Source: Caballeronia sp. Lep1P3
Lineage (GTDB): Bacteria; Pseudomonadota; Gammaproteobacteria; Burkholderiales; Burkholderiaceae
NCBI RefSeq assembly: GCF_022879595.1
Contig: NZ_CP084265.1
Location: forward strand, 1,426,001 to 1,490,000
Direction: 5' to 3'
DNA length: 64,000 nucleotides
Numbering within the stretch: the first letter of the stretch is position 1; each line of letters begins with the position of its first letter. The notes under the pieces were generated by a model. The model ran no database searches, had not been told where the DNA came from, and saw only the letters and a program-made list of their open reading frames with translations. Positions 19,325 through 28,585 of the stretch are shown one piece after another. The position numbers and the translations under genes were made by a program.

Positions 19325-20341
19325 ATGAAAGCCATCGGCCTGACCCGCTATCTTCCGATCTCGAATCCCGAATCGCTCGTCGATATCGAACTCGAAAAAC
19401 CGACGCCTTCCGGCCGTGACCTGCTCGTGAAAGTGGAGGCCATCGCCGTCAATCCGGTCGACACGAAAGTGCGCGCGCCCAAGGACAAGGTGGAAGACAC
19501 GCCGCGCGTGCTCGGCTGGGACGCGGCGGGCGTCGTCGAGGCGGTCGGTCCCGAGGCCACGCTGTTCAAGCCCGGCGACGCCGTCTACTACGCGGGCGAT
19601 ATCACGCGGCAAGGGGCGAACAGCGAGTTCCATCTGATCGACGAGCGCATCGTCGGCGCGAAGCCCAAGTCGCTCGATTTCACTCACGCGGCCGCGCTGC
19701 CGCTCACGACCGTCACCGCATGGGAAGCGCTCTTCGACCGCCTCAAGGTTTCCGCCGAAGGCAAGGACGCCGGCAAGACGGTGCTCATCATCGGCGGCGC
19801 GGGCGGCGTGGGGTCCATCGGCATTCAGCTCGCGAAGCAAGTTGCGAAGCTCACCGTGATCGCAACGGCTTCGCGGCCCGAATCGGCGAAATGGGCGACG
19901 GACCTGGGCGCGGATCGCATCGTCAATCACTTCGAAAATATCCCGCAGCAATTGAACGATGCCGGCATCGGCCAGGTGGATTACGTGCTGATCTTCAACG
20001 ACACCGACAAGCACTTTCCCGCCGCGGCCGAAGTCGTGAAGCCGCAAGGCAGTATCTGCACGATCGTCGAGAATGCGAGGCCGCTTCCGGTCGAATTGCT
20101 GAAGGCGAAGAGCGCGGCGTTTCACTGGGAGTTCATGTTCACGCGGGCGATGTTCCAGACGCCCGACATGATCGAGCAGCACAAGCTGCTCTCGGAAGTG
20201 GCGCGGCTGATCGACGCAGGCGCGATCCGCACGACGCTCGGCAAGAACCTCGGAAAGATCGATGCCGCCAATCTGCGCGAGGCGCATCGCCTTCTGGAAG
20301 AAGGGCGGGCGATCGGCAAGCTCGTTCTGACGGGATTCTGA
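19325..20341 (+). CDS. Zinc-type alcohol dehydrogenase-like / quinone oxidoreductase family protein
   Basis: A 338-residue medium-chain dehydrogenase/reductase. GroES-like domain at the N-terminus and a nucleotide-binding fold with IIGGAGGVGSIGIQLAK near residues 157-173, typical of NADPH-dependent members. Residues for catalytic zinc are not evident, so it is more likely a quinone or enone reductase of the zinc-binding-dehydrogenase-like (ZADH/YhfP) subgroup. The start at 19325 follows CAGGAAACC. Probably controlled by the divergent LysR regulator. Confidence 0.88.
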   Translation: MKAIGLTRYLPISNPESLVDIELEKPTPSGRDLLVKVEAIAVNPVDTKVRAPKDKVEDTPRVLGWDAAGVVEAVGPEATLFKPGDAVYYAGDITRQGANSEFHLIDERIVGAKPKSLDFTHAAALPLTTVTAWEALFDRLKVSAEGKDAGKTVLIIGGAGGVGSIGIQLAKQVAKLTVIATASRPESAKWATDLGADRIVNHFENIPQQLNDAGIGQVDYVLIFNDTDKHFPAAAEVVKPQGSICTIVENARPLPVELLKAKSAAFHWEFMFTRAMFQTPDMIEQHKLLSEVARLIDAGAIRTTLGKNLGKIDAANLREAHRLLEEGRAIGKLVLTGF

Positions 20342-20439
20342 AACGATCGCCGGGCAGTTTTTCGGCGGCGCGCGCCCTCGGGTTTTCCATGACGAGGGCC
20401 GAGCACGCGCGGCGCTAGACTGACTCCGCCTTTGAGCCG

Positions 20440-20466
20440 ATCCGGTGTTTTCGCGCCGGATTTTTC
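20440..20466 (+). terminator. Probable terminator after the oxidoreductase gene
   Basis: Stem ATCCGG / CCGGAT with a 10-nt loop, followed by five T. It lies 98 bp past the stop and just before the exported-protein gene. Confidence 0.5.
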
Positions 20467-20489
20467 CCGCTTAATTCCGGAGGTGCCGG

Positions 20490-21044
20490 ATGAATCGACG
20501 TTCGAACCTGGTCAGCGGCGCTGTCGCATTCGTGCTCGCAATGGGCGCGATGCCGGCGTCTCACGCCACGCCCGGCATCAAGGTGCTGTCGGAAGCGGCC
20601 AACGACGGCCCGATCAAGTACACCGTCAAGATGGCGTCGAAGAACTTCGGCAACGAGCAGGAAACGCGCACCATCCGCTCCGGACAATCCGACGACTTCA
20701 CCTGGCAGGGATCGGCGGCCAAGGGCGCGCAGCCGGTGCCGGACGCGTGTCCGCAACTGGAGTCGATTCCGCGCAGCGCGGACGGGGCAGCGGTGCGGCA
20801 GATCCAGATTCGCTTGGCGCCGGTCGTCGCGGACAACGGCTCGGCCAACGTGCAACTCAGCTTTCGCGCCTATGCGCCGAAGGGCACGAACAAGGTGACG
20901 GTCGGCGGCAAGAGCATTCAATGTCCCGTCGATAACCGCGTGAGCCAGATCGTCCGTTTCACGATGCCGACGTCCACCGGCTCGAAGAAAACCGTCACGC
21001 TCGATGACGGCACGCAACTCACGGTGACAGCAAGCCGCAAGTAA
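20490..21044 (+). CDS. Exported protein of unknown function
   Basis: 184 residues with a clear signal peptide (MNRRSN, hydrophobic core, cleavage after SHA near residue 26). The mature part is predicted beta-rich, with two cysteines (about 87 and 149) that could form a disulfide bond in the periplasm. A strong GGAGG ribosome site precedes the ATG. No enzymatic motif. Its conserved look (GPIKYTVKMASKNFGNEQETRTI) suggests a family confined to Burkholderia relatives, but I do not recognise it. Monocistronic: a GACGAACG-GAAG-CGTTCGTC hairpin follows at 21054-21073. Confidence 0.8.
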   Translation: MNRRSNLVSGAVAFVLAMGAMPASHATPGIKVLSEAANDGPIKYTVKMASKNFGNEQETRTIRSGQSDDFTWQGSAAKGAQPVPDACPQLESIPRSADGAAVRQIQIRLAPVVADNGSANVQLSFRAYAPKGTNKVTVGGKSIQCPVDNRVSQIVRFTMPTSTGSKKTVTLDDGTQLTVTASRK

Positions 21045-21175
21045 CTCGGCTCGGACGAACGGAAGCGTTCGTCTAACGCAGCAAGGCAACTAACGGTCTT
21101 TCTTTCGACCATCCTCAACAGTCAATCAACGCAACGCCATCCCGCTCCGCAGCACGCCAAAACCGCAGCCAACGC

Positions 21176-21191
21176 TTGGCACGCTTCCTGC
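21176..21191 (+). promoter_or_regulatory. Candidate sigma-54 (-24/-12) promoter upstream of ku-ligD
   Basis: TTGGCACG-CTTC-CTGC has the invariant GG and GC exactly 10 bp apart and matches the RpoN consensus TTGGCACG-N4-TTGC at all but one position of the core. It ends 90 bp before the ku start in the only gap ahead of the ku-ligD pair. No enhancer-binding site was identified. Motif match only. Confidence 0.5.
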
Positions 21192-21281
21192 GACGCCTTT
21201 CGATGCGTCAATGCGCCTCAAGCGCCGCGCATCGCCGCGTCCGTATACACATCGACCCGTTCCGACAGCGAGGTAATCGCG

Positions 21282-22190
21282 ATGCCGCACATGATCTGGA
21301 AGGGCGCGATCAGCTTCGGGCTGGTCCATGTCCCCGTGCAACTCTATCCGGCCACGCAGTCGGAGAAAGTCGGCTTCAATCTGCTCGATAAACGCTCGAT
21401 GGATCCCATCGGCTACAAGCAGATCAACAAGAACACCGGCAAGGACGTCACGCGCGACAACATCGTGCGCGGCTTCGAATACGAGAAGGGCAAATACGTC
21501 GTGATGACCGACGCCGAGATTCGCGCGGCCAATCCGGAATCGACGCAGACGGTCGACATCCTCTCGTTCGTCGATGCCCCCGACATCTCGTTCCTCTCGC
21601 TCGATACGCCGTACTACCTCACTCCCGATCGCAAGGGCGAAAAGGTCTATGCGCTCTTGCGCGACGCGTTGAAGGATACCGGCAAGGTCGGCATCGCGAG
21701 CGTCGTGCTGCACAACAAGCAGCATCTGGCCGCGCTCATTCCGGTCGGTCCCGCGCTCGCGCTCAACACCTTGCGCTGGGGCGACGAAGTGCGCGACTTC
21801 ACGCAGTTCCAGTTCCCCGATGAGGACACGAAAAAGGCCGGCGTCACGTCGAAGGAACTGGACATGGCCAAGCGCCTCATCGACGACATGAGCGATTCGT
21901 GGGACCCGACGAAGTATCACGACACGTTCCGCGACGACATCATGGCGCTCGTCGAAAAGAAGGTGAAGGAAGGCAAGATCGCCGAAGTGATGAAGTTCGA
22001 GGAAGGCGGCGAAGAGAAGGCGAGCGCCGATATTCTCGATCTCTCGGAGTTGCTCAAGCGCAGCCTGAAAAGCGGCGGCGCGGCGAAGGGCGGACGCGGC
22101 GCGTCGCAATCGAAAGGCGATTCCGGCGACGACGCCACCGAGGAACCGGCCCGCCCCGCGCGCAAGACGGCGCGCCGCAAGCGCGCTTGA
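21282..22190 (+). CDS. ku: Ku protein, non-homologous end joining
   Basis: Homodimeric ring that binds double-strand DNA ends and recruits LigD. 302 residues. The conserved start MPHMIWKGAISFGLVHVPVQLYPAT, the central bridge region and DPTKYHDTFRDDIMALVEKK are typical of bacterial Ku. The C-terminal ~40 residues form an extended tail with Gly/Ser/Asp then a basic end (ARKTARRKRA); in other bacterial Ku proteins such tails affect DNA sliding and LigD contact. It is 74 bp upstream of ligD on the same strand. Confidence 0.96.
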   Translation: MPHMIWKGAISFGLVHVPVQLYPATQSEKVGFNLLDKRSMDPIGYKQINKNTGKDVTRDNIVRGFEYEKGKYVVMTDAEIRAANPESTQTVDILSFVDAPDISFLSLDTPYYLTPDRKGEKVYALLRDALKDTGKVGIASVVLHNKQHLAALIPVGPALALNTLRWGDEVRDFTQFQFPDEDTKKAGVTSKELDMAKRLIDDMSDSWDPTKYHDTFRDDIMALVEKKVKEGKIAEVMKFEEGGEEKASADILDLSELLKRSLKSGGAAKGGRGASQSKGDSGDDATEEPARPARKTARRKRA

Positions 22191-22264
22191 GCGCATTCAG
22201 GTGCCCGTAAGCGCGACCCATCGGAGAGCACACGGCGAAAACTCGAAAAGGACCCGCGACGACG

Positions 22265-25069
22265 ATGACCGGCAAGCTCGAAACCTATCAACGCATGCGG
22301 CGTTTCAACGAGACGCCCGAGCCTTCGGGCGAGAAGACGGGCGCGCGCAAGACCGCGCGCAGCAGGAAGGCCGCGGCCGCGGCGTCCACGCTGTCGTTCG
22401 TGATCCAGGAACACGACGCGCGCCGCCTGCATTACGACTTCCGGCTGGAACTCGACGGCACGCTCAAGTCGTGGGCGGTGCCCAAGGGGCCGAGCCTCGA
22501 TCCGTCGGTGAAGCGGCTCGCGGTGCACGTCGAGGATCATCCGATCGACTACGGCTCGTTCGAAGGCGACATTCCCGAGGGCAATTACGGCGCGGGCAGC
22601 GTCATCGTGTGGGATCGCGGGACGTGGGCGCCGCAGACGGGCACCGCCGCCGACGCCGCGCGCGACTACGAGAAAGGCAAGCTCAAGTTCACGCTCGACG
22701 GCGACAAACTGCAAGGCGGCTGGACCCTCGTGCGCAGCCACATGCGCGGCAGCGGCGACAAGGAACAGTGGTTCCTCATCAAGGAACGCGACGACGAAGC
22801 GCGTCCCGAATCCGAGTACGACGTGCTCCTGAAAAAGCCAGGCAGCGTCCTGTCCGACTCGCTCGGCGCGCGTCTCGAAAATGGCGAGCTGCGCGAACGC
22901 GGCGAGCGCAAGGCGAAACCGGCGGCGCGCAGAACGCTCGCGCCGCGCCCCGCGAGCGGCGACGCCGACGGCCACGCGCATCCGGACATCGTCGCGACGC
23001 GCAACGCCGAATCGCTGCGCGCGCTCTCGCACGAGCCGTCGATAGAAGGCGCCGAGAAGGCGAAGCTCCCCGCGCTGCTCAAGCCGCAGCTCGCGACGCT
23101 CGTCGATGCCGCGCCGCCCAGCGACGACTGGAGCTACGAGATCAAGTTCGACGGCTATCGCGTGCTTGCGCGGATCGAGCGCACGAAGGGCAAGAGCGAT
23201 ATCCGCATCTTCACGCGCAACGGCAACGACTGGACCGCGAAGTTTCCGAAACAGGTGAAGGCGCTGGAGAAGCTCGATATCGAAAGCGGGTGGCTGGACG
23301 GCGAAGCCGTCGTGCTCGACGATCGCGGTCTGCCGGATTTTCAGGCGCTGCAAAATGCGTTCGATGTCGGGCGTCCGCAAGGCATCGTCGTGTACTTCTT
23401 CGATCTGCCGTTTCTCAACGGCTACGACTTGCGCAACGTGCCGCTCGTGCAACGGCGCGCGCTTCTGAAGGCGATCGTCGAACCGGTGGACGATCCCGCG
23501 CTGCGCTATTCCGAAGACTTCGCGTTCAGCGCCGACGACCTGCTCAAGAGCGCGTGCGACATGGCGCTCGAAGGCATCATCGGGAAAAGAATCGACGCCA
23601 CGTATGTCTCGGGCCGCAGCAATTCGTGGATCAAGCTCAAATGCCGGCGCAGGCAGGAATTCGTCGTGGCGGGGTATTCGGAGCCGTCCGGCAGCCGCGC
23701 GCAGTTCGGCGCGCTGCTGCTCGGCGTCTACGACGGCCACGGGAAGCTGCAATACGCGGGGCGCGTGGGCAGCGGCTTCGATCAAGCGACGCTCGCCGCG
23801 GTCAAGAAAGAACTCGACATGCGCGCGACGGATAGCATGCCTTTCGAGCACGAGCCGCAGGAGCGCAGCCGCACGCCCGTGCATTGGGTGAAGCCGGAAC
23901 TCGTGGCCGAGTGCAATTTCGCGGAATGGACCAAGGAGCGCATCGTGCGGCAAGCATCGTTCGTCAGTCTGCGCGACGACAAACCGGCGCGGCAGATCGT
24001 GAAGGAAGAGCCGGCGTCGGCGAAGAAAGTGGAAGCCGAAGTGGAGAAGGCGGCCGAAAAGCCGAAGGCGCGCAAGACGGCGGCCAAAGCCGCCACTAAG
24101 ACGGCCGCCAAAGCCGCACCGAAGACGGCGGTGAAAGCCGCACCGAAGACGCACGCCAAAGCCGGCGCGACAGAAATCGAAGGCGTGAAGATCAGTCATC
24201 CGGACCGCGTCATCGACAAGTCGACGGGGCTCACGAAGATCGATGTCGTCGAGTATTACGCGTCCATCGCGCAGTGGATGCTGCCGCATCTTCAGGACCG
24301 GCCCGTGTCGCTCGTGCGCGCACCGGACGATATCGGCGGCGAGCTTTTCTTCCAGAAGCACAGCGCGCGGCTCGCGATTCCGCACATCACGCAGCATCCG
24401 GACGTCGATCCGGAGCATCCGCCGCTGCTCACCGTCGAGTCGGCGCAGGCGCTCGTCGGCACGGCGCAGATGGGCACGATCGAACTGCATACATGGAATT
24501 CGGTGGCCTCGAATATCGAGAAGCCCGACCGCATGGTGTTCGATCTCGATCCGGGCGAGGGCGTCGGCTGGGACCGCATGGTGGAAGCCGCGAAACTCAC
24601 GAAGGATCTGCTCGAAGAGTTGGGACTCACATCGTTCTGCAAGACGAGCGGCGGCAAGGGGCTGCATGTGGTCGTGCCGCTCGCGAAACAGGCCGGCTGG
24701 GACGAGATGAAGGGCTTCTCGCAAGCGGTCGCGCAGTTCATGGCGAAGACGCTGCCGAAATTCTTCTCCGCGAAAATGGGCATGCAGAACCGGCGCGACA
24801 AGATTTTCATCGACTATCTGCGCAACAACCGCGGCTCCAGCACGGTCTGCGCGTTCTCGCTGCGCGCGCGGCCGGGCATGGGCGCGTCGATGCCCATTGC
24901 GTGGGACGAACTCGACGGCACCACGAGCGGCGACCAATGGAACATACGCAACGCGCGCGAGCGCATGGACGCGCTCACCGCCGATCCGTGGGAAGGCTAC
25001 GCGAAGGCGCGCCAGCGGCTCACGGCGCAGATGAAAAAGCGCCTCGGCATCGACGGTTCGCGCGGATGA
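22265..25069 (+). CDS. ligD: ATP-dependent DNA ligase LigD (phosphoesterase-ligase-polymerase)
   Basis: Multi-enzyme of bacterial end joining, 934 residues, in the Pseudomonas-type order. 3'-phosphoesterase domain (about 42-195) with His50, His56 and Asp58; ligase domain (about 265-570) with nucleotidyl-acceptor Lys294 in EIKFDGYR; and a C-terminal archaeo-eukaryotic primase-type polymerase domain (about 640-934) with the DLDPG metal motif and SGGKGLHV. Between ligase and polymerase lies a ~57-residue linker (580-636) of repeated AAKAA/KTA(A/V)KAAPKT units, resembling histone H1 tails. A second Lys/Arg-Ala-rich stretch precedes the phosphoesterase (25-40). Functions with Ku immediately upstream. 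Confidence 0.96.
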   Translation: MTGKLETYQRMRRFNETPEPSGEKTGARKTARSRKAAAAASTLSFVIQEHDARRLHYDFRLELDGTLKSWAVPKGPSLDPSVKRLAVHVEDHPIDYGSFEGDIPEGNYGAGSVIVWDRGTWAPQTGTAADAARDYEKGKLKFTLDGDKLQGGWTLVRSHMRGSGDKEQWFLIKERDDEARPESEYDVLLKKPGSVLSDSLGARLENGELRERGERKAKPAARRTLAPRPASGDADGHAHPDIVATRNAESLRALSHEPSIEGAEKAKLPALLKPQLATLVDAAPPSDDWSYEIKFDGYRVLARIERTKGKSDIRIFTRNGNDWTAKFPKQVKALEKLDIESGWLDGEAVVLDDRGLPDFQALQNAFDVGRPQGIVVYFFDLPFLNGYDLRNVPLVQRRALLKAIVEPVDDPALRYSEDFAFSADDLLKSACDMALEGIIGKRIDATYVSGRSNSWIKLKCRRRQEFVVAGYSEPSGSRAQFGALLLGVYDGHGKLQYAGRVGSGFDQATLAAVKKELDMRATDSMPFEHEPQERSRTPVHWVKPELVAECNFAEWTKERIVRQASFVSLRDDKPARQIVKEEPASAKKVEAEVEKAAEKPKARKTAAKAATKTAAKAAPKTAVKAAPKTHAKAGATEIEGVKISHPDRVIDKSTGLTKIDVVEYYASIAQWMLPHLQDRPVSLVRAPDDIGGELFFQKHSARLAIPHITQHPDVDPEHPPLLTVESAQALVGTAQMGTIELHTWNSVASNIEKPDRMVFDLDPGEGVGWDRMVEAAKLTKDLLEELGLTSFCKTSGGKGLHVVVPLAKQAGWDEMKGFSQAVAQFMAKTLPKFFSAKMGMQNRRDKIFIDYLRNNRGSSTVCAFSLRARPGMGASMPIAWDELDGTTSGDQWNIRNARERMDALTADPWEGYAKARQRLTAQMKKRLGIDGSRG

Positions 25070-25098
25070 GCATCGTTATCGACCATGACAAGGAGGCC

Positions 25099-25344
25099 AT
25101 GATGAAGCAGGCGAGCGATCAACCGGACGACGCATCGGCCAGTGACGCCCCGAAGCCGCCGCTGCCGCACGAGACGGACCAGAGCGCCGGTTCGCAGGCG
25201 GAGGAGCGCACGCGCGATGTAGGCAGGCAGGCGCACGCGGACATCGAACGCGGACTGGTGGACACGGACCGGCGCAGCGGCCAGCCCGACGATGTCGGCG
25301 ATGGCGACGATGGACCGGACGGTACAAATCAGCGGCAGCCATAG
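25099..25344 (+). CDS. Small acidic hydrophilic protein, unknown function
   Basis: 81 residues, very rich in Asp, Glu, Gln and Pro, without a membrane segment or hydrophobic core, so probably disordered. An excellent AAGGAGG site lies just before the double ATG, 29 bp past the ligD stop. The DVGRQAHADIERGLVDTDRRG-like core looks like small conserved hypothetical proteins of Burkholderia; I recognise no function. Could be co-transcribed with ligD. Confidence 0.6.
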   Translation: MMKQASDQPDDASASDAPKPPLPHETDQSAGSQAEERTRDVGRQAHADIERGLVDTDRRSGQPDDVGDGDDGPDGTNQRQP

Positions 25345-25544
25345 CGCGCCAGAGGCGTTTTGACCAAGACACCGGGGCAGCCGGTTGCGTAGAATGGCTG
25401 CTTTTCGGGACAGCGCCGATTCACCGCGCCCGCATCGGCGGCCCCGCGCGGTCGTCGCGTGCATCGGGCATCCGGTGACTTCGTCGGCCCGTCCGCCTTC
25501 TTGCCTCTTTGCGCAGCACAGCGTCTCAGTCGATATAACGGAAC

Positions 25545-26159
25545 ATGCGCCACGACCTTCTGTCCCGCCTCAAGAACGAAACCGCCGCGTGTCACGCGCG
25601 GCTCGAAAACGCGCTCGATCTGATGCGGGACGGCTTGCAGCGCGACGCGTACATCGCGCTCCTCGAACGCTTTCTCGGATATGTCGCGCCGTGGGAGGAC
25701 GCCGTCGGCGCGTGCATGCCCGCGTCGCTGCGCGCGTTCTTCGATGAGCGCCGCAAGGCGCCGCTGCTCGTCGCGGATCTTGCCGCGCTCGGCGCCGGCC
25801 GCGCGATCGCGCATGCCGACCCGTTGCGCGATCTGCCGCGCGTCACCGATGTCGCAAGCGCCTTCGGTTCGTTGTACGTGATGGAAGGCTCGACGCTCGG
25901 CGGGCGCTTCATCGCGCCGCACGTCGCGCGGCAACTGGATCTCGCGCCGGGCGTCGGCAACGCTTACTTCGACGGCTACGGCCCGCGCACGGGCAGCATG
26001 TGGAACGCATTCCGCGAAACCGCTGTCGCTGTCGTGCCGCAAGCGAGTTACGACGACGCGGTGCGCGCCGCCATCGAGACCTTCGAGAGCCTGCAGACGT
26101 GGCTTTGCGCGGAGTCGTCCGACGAATGCGCACAAGCGGCGGCGGGAGCGGTGGCATGA
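25545..26159 (+). CDS. bphO: Biliverdin-producing heme oxygenase BphO
   Basis: Opens heme to biliverdin, the chromophore of bacteriophytochromes. 204 residues with an N-terminal helix holding the likely heme-ligand His17 (ETAACHARLE) and the distal helix GSLYVMEGSTLGGRFIAPH. Its stop overlaps the start of the bacteriophytochrome gene (ATGA), so chromophore and apoprotein are made together. The 200-bp gap upstream (25345-25544) holds the promoter; I see no clear boxes. Confidence 0.93.
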   Translation: MRHDLLSRLKNETAACHARLENALDLMRDGLQRDAYIALLERFLGYVAPWEDAVGACMPASLRAFFDERRKAPLLVADLAALGAGRAIAHADPLRDLPRVTDVASAFGSLYVMEGSTLGGRFIAPHVARQLDLAPGVGNAYFDGYGPRTGSMWNAFRETAVAVVPQASYDDAVRAAIETFESLQTWLCAESSDECAQAAAGAVA

Positions 26160-28585
26160 GCGATACGCCTCGCGAGCCGCTTGCCGCGAGCGGCGGCCCC
26201 GGCCACAGCATCGGTCCGCCGGATGCCGAAGCGCGCCGCCTCACGCTCGATTCCGGCGTCGCGGCGAAGGACTGCGACGCCGAGCCGATCCACGTTCCCG
26301 GCAGTATCCAGCCGCACGGCTATCTGCTGGTGCTCGCCGATGACCGCATCGTGCAGGCGAGCGAGAACATCGCGGAATTCGCGGGCGGGAACGCCGGCGC
26401 GCTGCTCGGCAAGCCGCTCGGCGCGCTGTTCGGCGATCAGGGCGCGCGGCGCATCGCGCAAGCCGCGGCGACGATCGAACTCGAAGACGCGCCGCTGTAT
26501 CTGGGCGCCATGCAGATCGCGCCGATCGCCGCCACGGCGCCCGGCGCGCGCGGCCCCGCACGGCTCGACGTGACGATCCACCGGCACGACGGCGCGCTGA
26601 TCGTCGAGATGGAAGCAGCGCTGGAATCGGGCGAAGACGCGTTTTCGTCGATGTATCCGCTCGTCCGAACGTTTGCGCGCGGCTTGCAGAACGCGGCCAC
26701 CGTCGACGAACTCGCCGAGCTTGCCGTGCGCGAAGTGCGCGCGATCTGCGGCTTCGGCCGCGTGATGCTGTATTCGTTCGACGCCGAAGGCCGCAGCCAC
26801 GTCCTCGCCGAAGACCGCGACGCGCGCTACGCGTCGTTCCTGCATCAGTTCTTTCCGGCCTCCGACATTCCGCGCCAGGCGCGCGCGCTTTATTTGCGCA
26901 ACCGCATCCGTCTCGTCTCCGATGTGAACTACGTGCCGGCGCGCCTCGTGCCGGCGACGAATCCCGCGACGGGCCGCCCGACCGATCTTACCTACGCCAC
27001 GCTGCGCAGCTTTTCGCCGGTGCATCTGGAGTACATGCGCAACATGGGCACGCATGCGTCGATGTCGGTGTCCATCGTCGTGCGCGGGCAGTTGTGGGGC
27101 CTCATTTCCTGTCACGATCACGATCCGCGCCGCGTGCCGTTCAGCAAGCGCGTGGCGATCGAGCATCTCGGACACATGCTGTCGCTGCAGATCGAGGCGA
27201 AGGAAGAGCGCGCCGAGGCCGAATACCTCGCCGAGCTTCGCCGCACGATGGCGCGTCTCATCGCGGCGATGGGCGAGCACGAGAGCTTCGTCGCGGGCTT
27301 GCGCGACGCGCCGCGCGACGTGCTGGGCTTCGCACGTTCGGCGGGCGCGGCCATCGTCATGAACGACCAGGTCACGCTGATGGGCGCGACGCCCGACGAA
27401 GAGACCGTGCGCGCGCTCACGCACTGGCTCGCGGAAAACACCTCGGGCGTGTGGGCCACCGATTCGCTCGCGCGCCAGTGGCCGCCCGCGAAGGCGCACG
27501 AGGACAAGGCGTGCGGCGTGCTGGCCGTGCCGGTGTCGCAGATTTTTCGCAATTACCTGCTATGGTTCCGCCCCGAACTCATGCAGACGATTCAATGGGC
27601 GGGCGAGCCGGTGAAGGTTCAGGGCGCGGACGGCGCGAGCGCGCCGCGCACGAGCTTCAGTCCGTGGCTCGAAACCGTGCGCGGGCGTTCGGCGTCGTGG
27701 CGGCAGGGCGAACTCGAAATCGCGAGCGAGTTGCGCGGCGCGCTGCTCAACATCGTGCTGCGACGCGCGGAAGAGCGCGCCGAACTCGCGACCGAACTCT
27801 CGCGCGCGAACAAGGAACTCGAAGCGTTTTCGTATTCGGTGTCGCACGACCTGCGCGCGCCGCTGCGTCATATCGCCGGATACGGGGATTTGCTGCGCGA
27901 GCAGGAAGGCGAGCGCATGTCCGAGAAAAGCCGGCGTTTCCTGAACAACATGCTCGACTCGGCGCGCTTCGCGGGCACGCTCGTCGACGACCTGCTCACG
28001 TTTTCGCACATGGGGCGCGCGGCGTTGCGTCCGGCTCCGGTCGATCTCGGGCAACTGGTGCGCGCCGTCGTGCGCGAGTTCGAGGCGGACGCCGCCGACA
28101 GGCGCATCGAGTGGATCGTGCGCGACCTGCCGCGCGTGACCGGCGACGCCGCGTTCCTGCAACTCGCGCTGCGCAACCTCATTTCCAACGCGGTGAAATA
28201 TACGAGAACGCGGGAATCGGCGAAAATTGAGATATTCGCGGCGGAGAGCGGCGACGAGCACGTCATCGGCGTGCGGGACAACGGCGTGGGCTTCGACATG
28301 AAATATGCGGCGAAGCTCTTCGGCGTGTTCCAGCGGCTGCATCGCGCGGAGGAATTCGAAGGGACGGGCATCGGGCTTGCGAACGTGCGGCGCATCATCG
28401 AGCGGCACGACGGGCGAACGTGGGCGGAAGGGCGGCTCGGAGAAGGCGCCGTATTCTATTTCTCCCTGCCTCTCGAGTTCCGCAGCGTGACAGGCCGCGA
28501 TGCCGCCCGCGCGCCCTCGCCCGCGCCGGGTGCGCCGGGTGCACCTGCAGCGTCAGCCACAAAATCAAGACCAGACCATGCTTAA
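26156..28585 (+). CDS. bphP: Bacteriophytochrome sensor histidine kinase BphP
   Basis: Red/far-red photoreceptor kinase, 809 residues. Order: PAS (about 35-145) with Cys40 in KDCDAEPIHVPGSIQPHG as the biliverdin attachment site; GAF (about 160-325) with Asp237 of the PASDIP motif and the nearby conserved His; PHY (about 335-520); HisKA with phospho-acceptor His564 in SVSHDLRAPLRH; and an HATPase with N-box ISNAVKYT, G1 DNGVGF and GTGIGL. All residues needed for light sensing and phosphotransfer are visible. The coding region overlaps bphO by 4 bp and the response regulator by 8 bp, forming a tight operon. Confidence 0.96.
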   Translation: MSDTPREPLAASGGPGHSIGPPDAEARRLTLDSGVAAKDCDAEPIHVPGSIQPHGYLLVLADDRIVQASENIAEFAGGNAGALLGKPLGALFGDQGARRIAQAAATIELEDAPLYLGAMQIAPIAATAPGARGPARLDVTIHRHDGALIVEMEAALESGEDAFSSMYPLVRTFARGLQNAATVDELAELAVREVRAICGFGRVMLYSFDAEGRSHVLAEDRDARYASFLHQFFPASDIPRQARALYLRNRIRLVSDVNYVPARLVPATNPATGRPTDLTYATLRSFSPVHLEYMRNMGTHASMSVSIVVRGQLWGLISCHDHDPRRVPFSKRVAIEHLGHMLSLQIEAKEERAEAEYLAELRRTMARLIAAMGEHESFVAGLRDAPRDVLGFARSAGAAIVMNDQVTLMGATPDEETVRALTHWLAENTSGVWATDSLARQWPPAKAHEDKACGVLAVPVSQIFRNYLLWFRPELMQTIQWAGEPVKVQGADGASAPRTSFSPWLETVRGRSASWRQGELEIASELRGALLNIVLRRAEERAELATELSRANKELEAFSYSVSHDLRAPLRHIAGYGDLLREQEGERMSEKSRRFLNNMLDSARFAGTLVDDLLTFSHMGRAALRPAPVDLGQLVRAVVREFEADAADRRIEWIVRDLPRVTGDAAFLQLALRNLISNAVKYTRTRESAKIEIFAAESGDEHVIGVRDNGVGFDMKYAAKLFGVFQRLHRAEEFEGTGIGLANVRRIIERHDGRTWAEGRLGEGAVFYFSLPLEFRSVTGRDAARAPSPAPGAPGAPAASATKSRPDHA

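Noticed and set aside
22201..24937. Long open frames of 500-1000 codons opposite or out of frame with ku, ligD and other genes
   Set aside because: Typical of high-GC coding DNA; Arg/Ala/His-rich products without domains.
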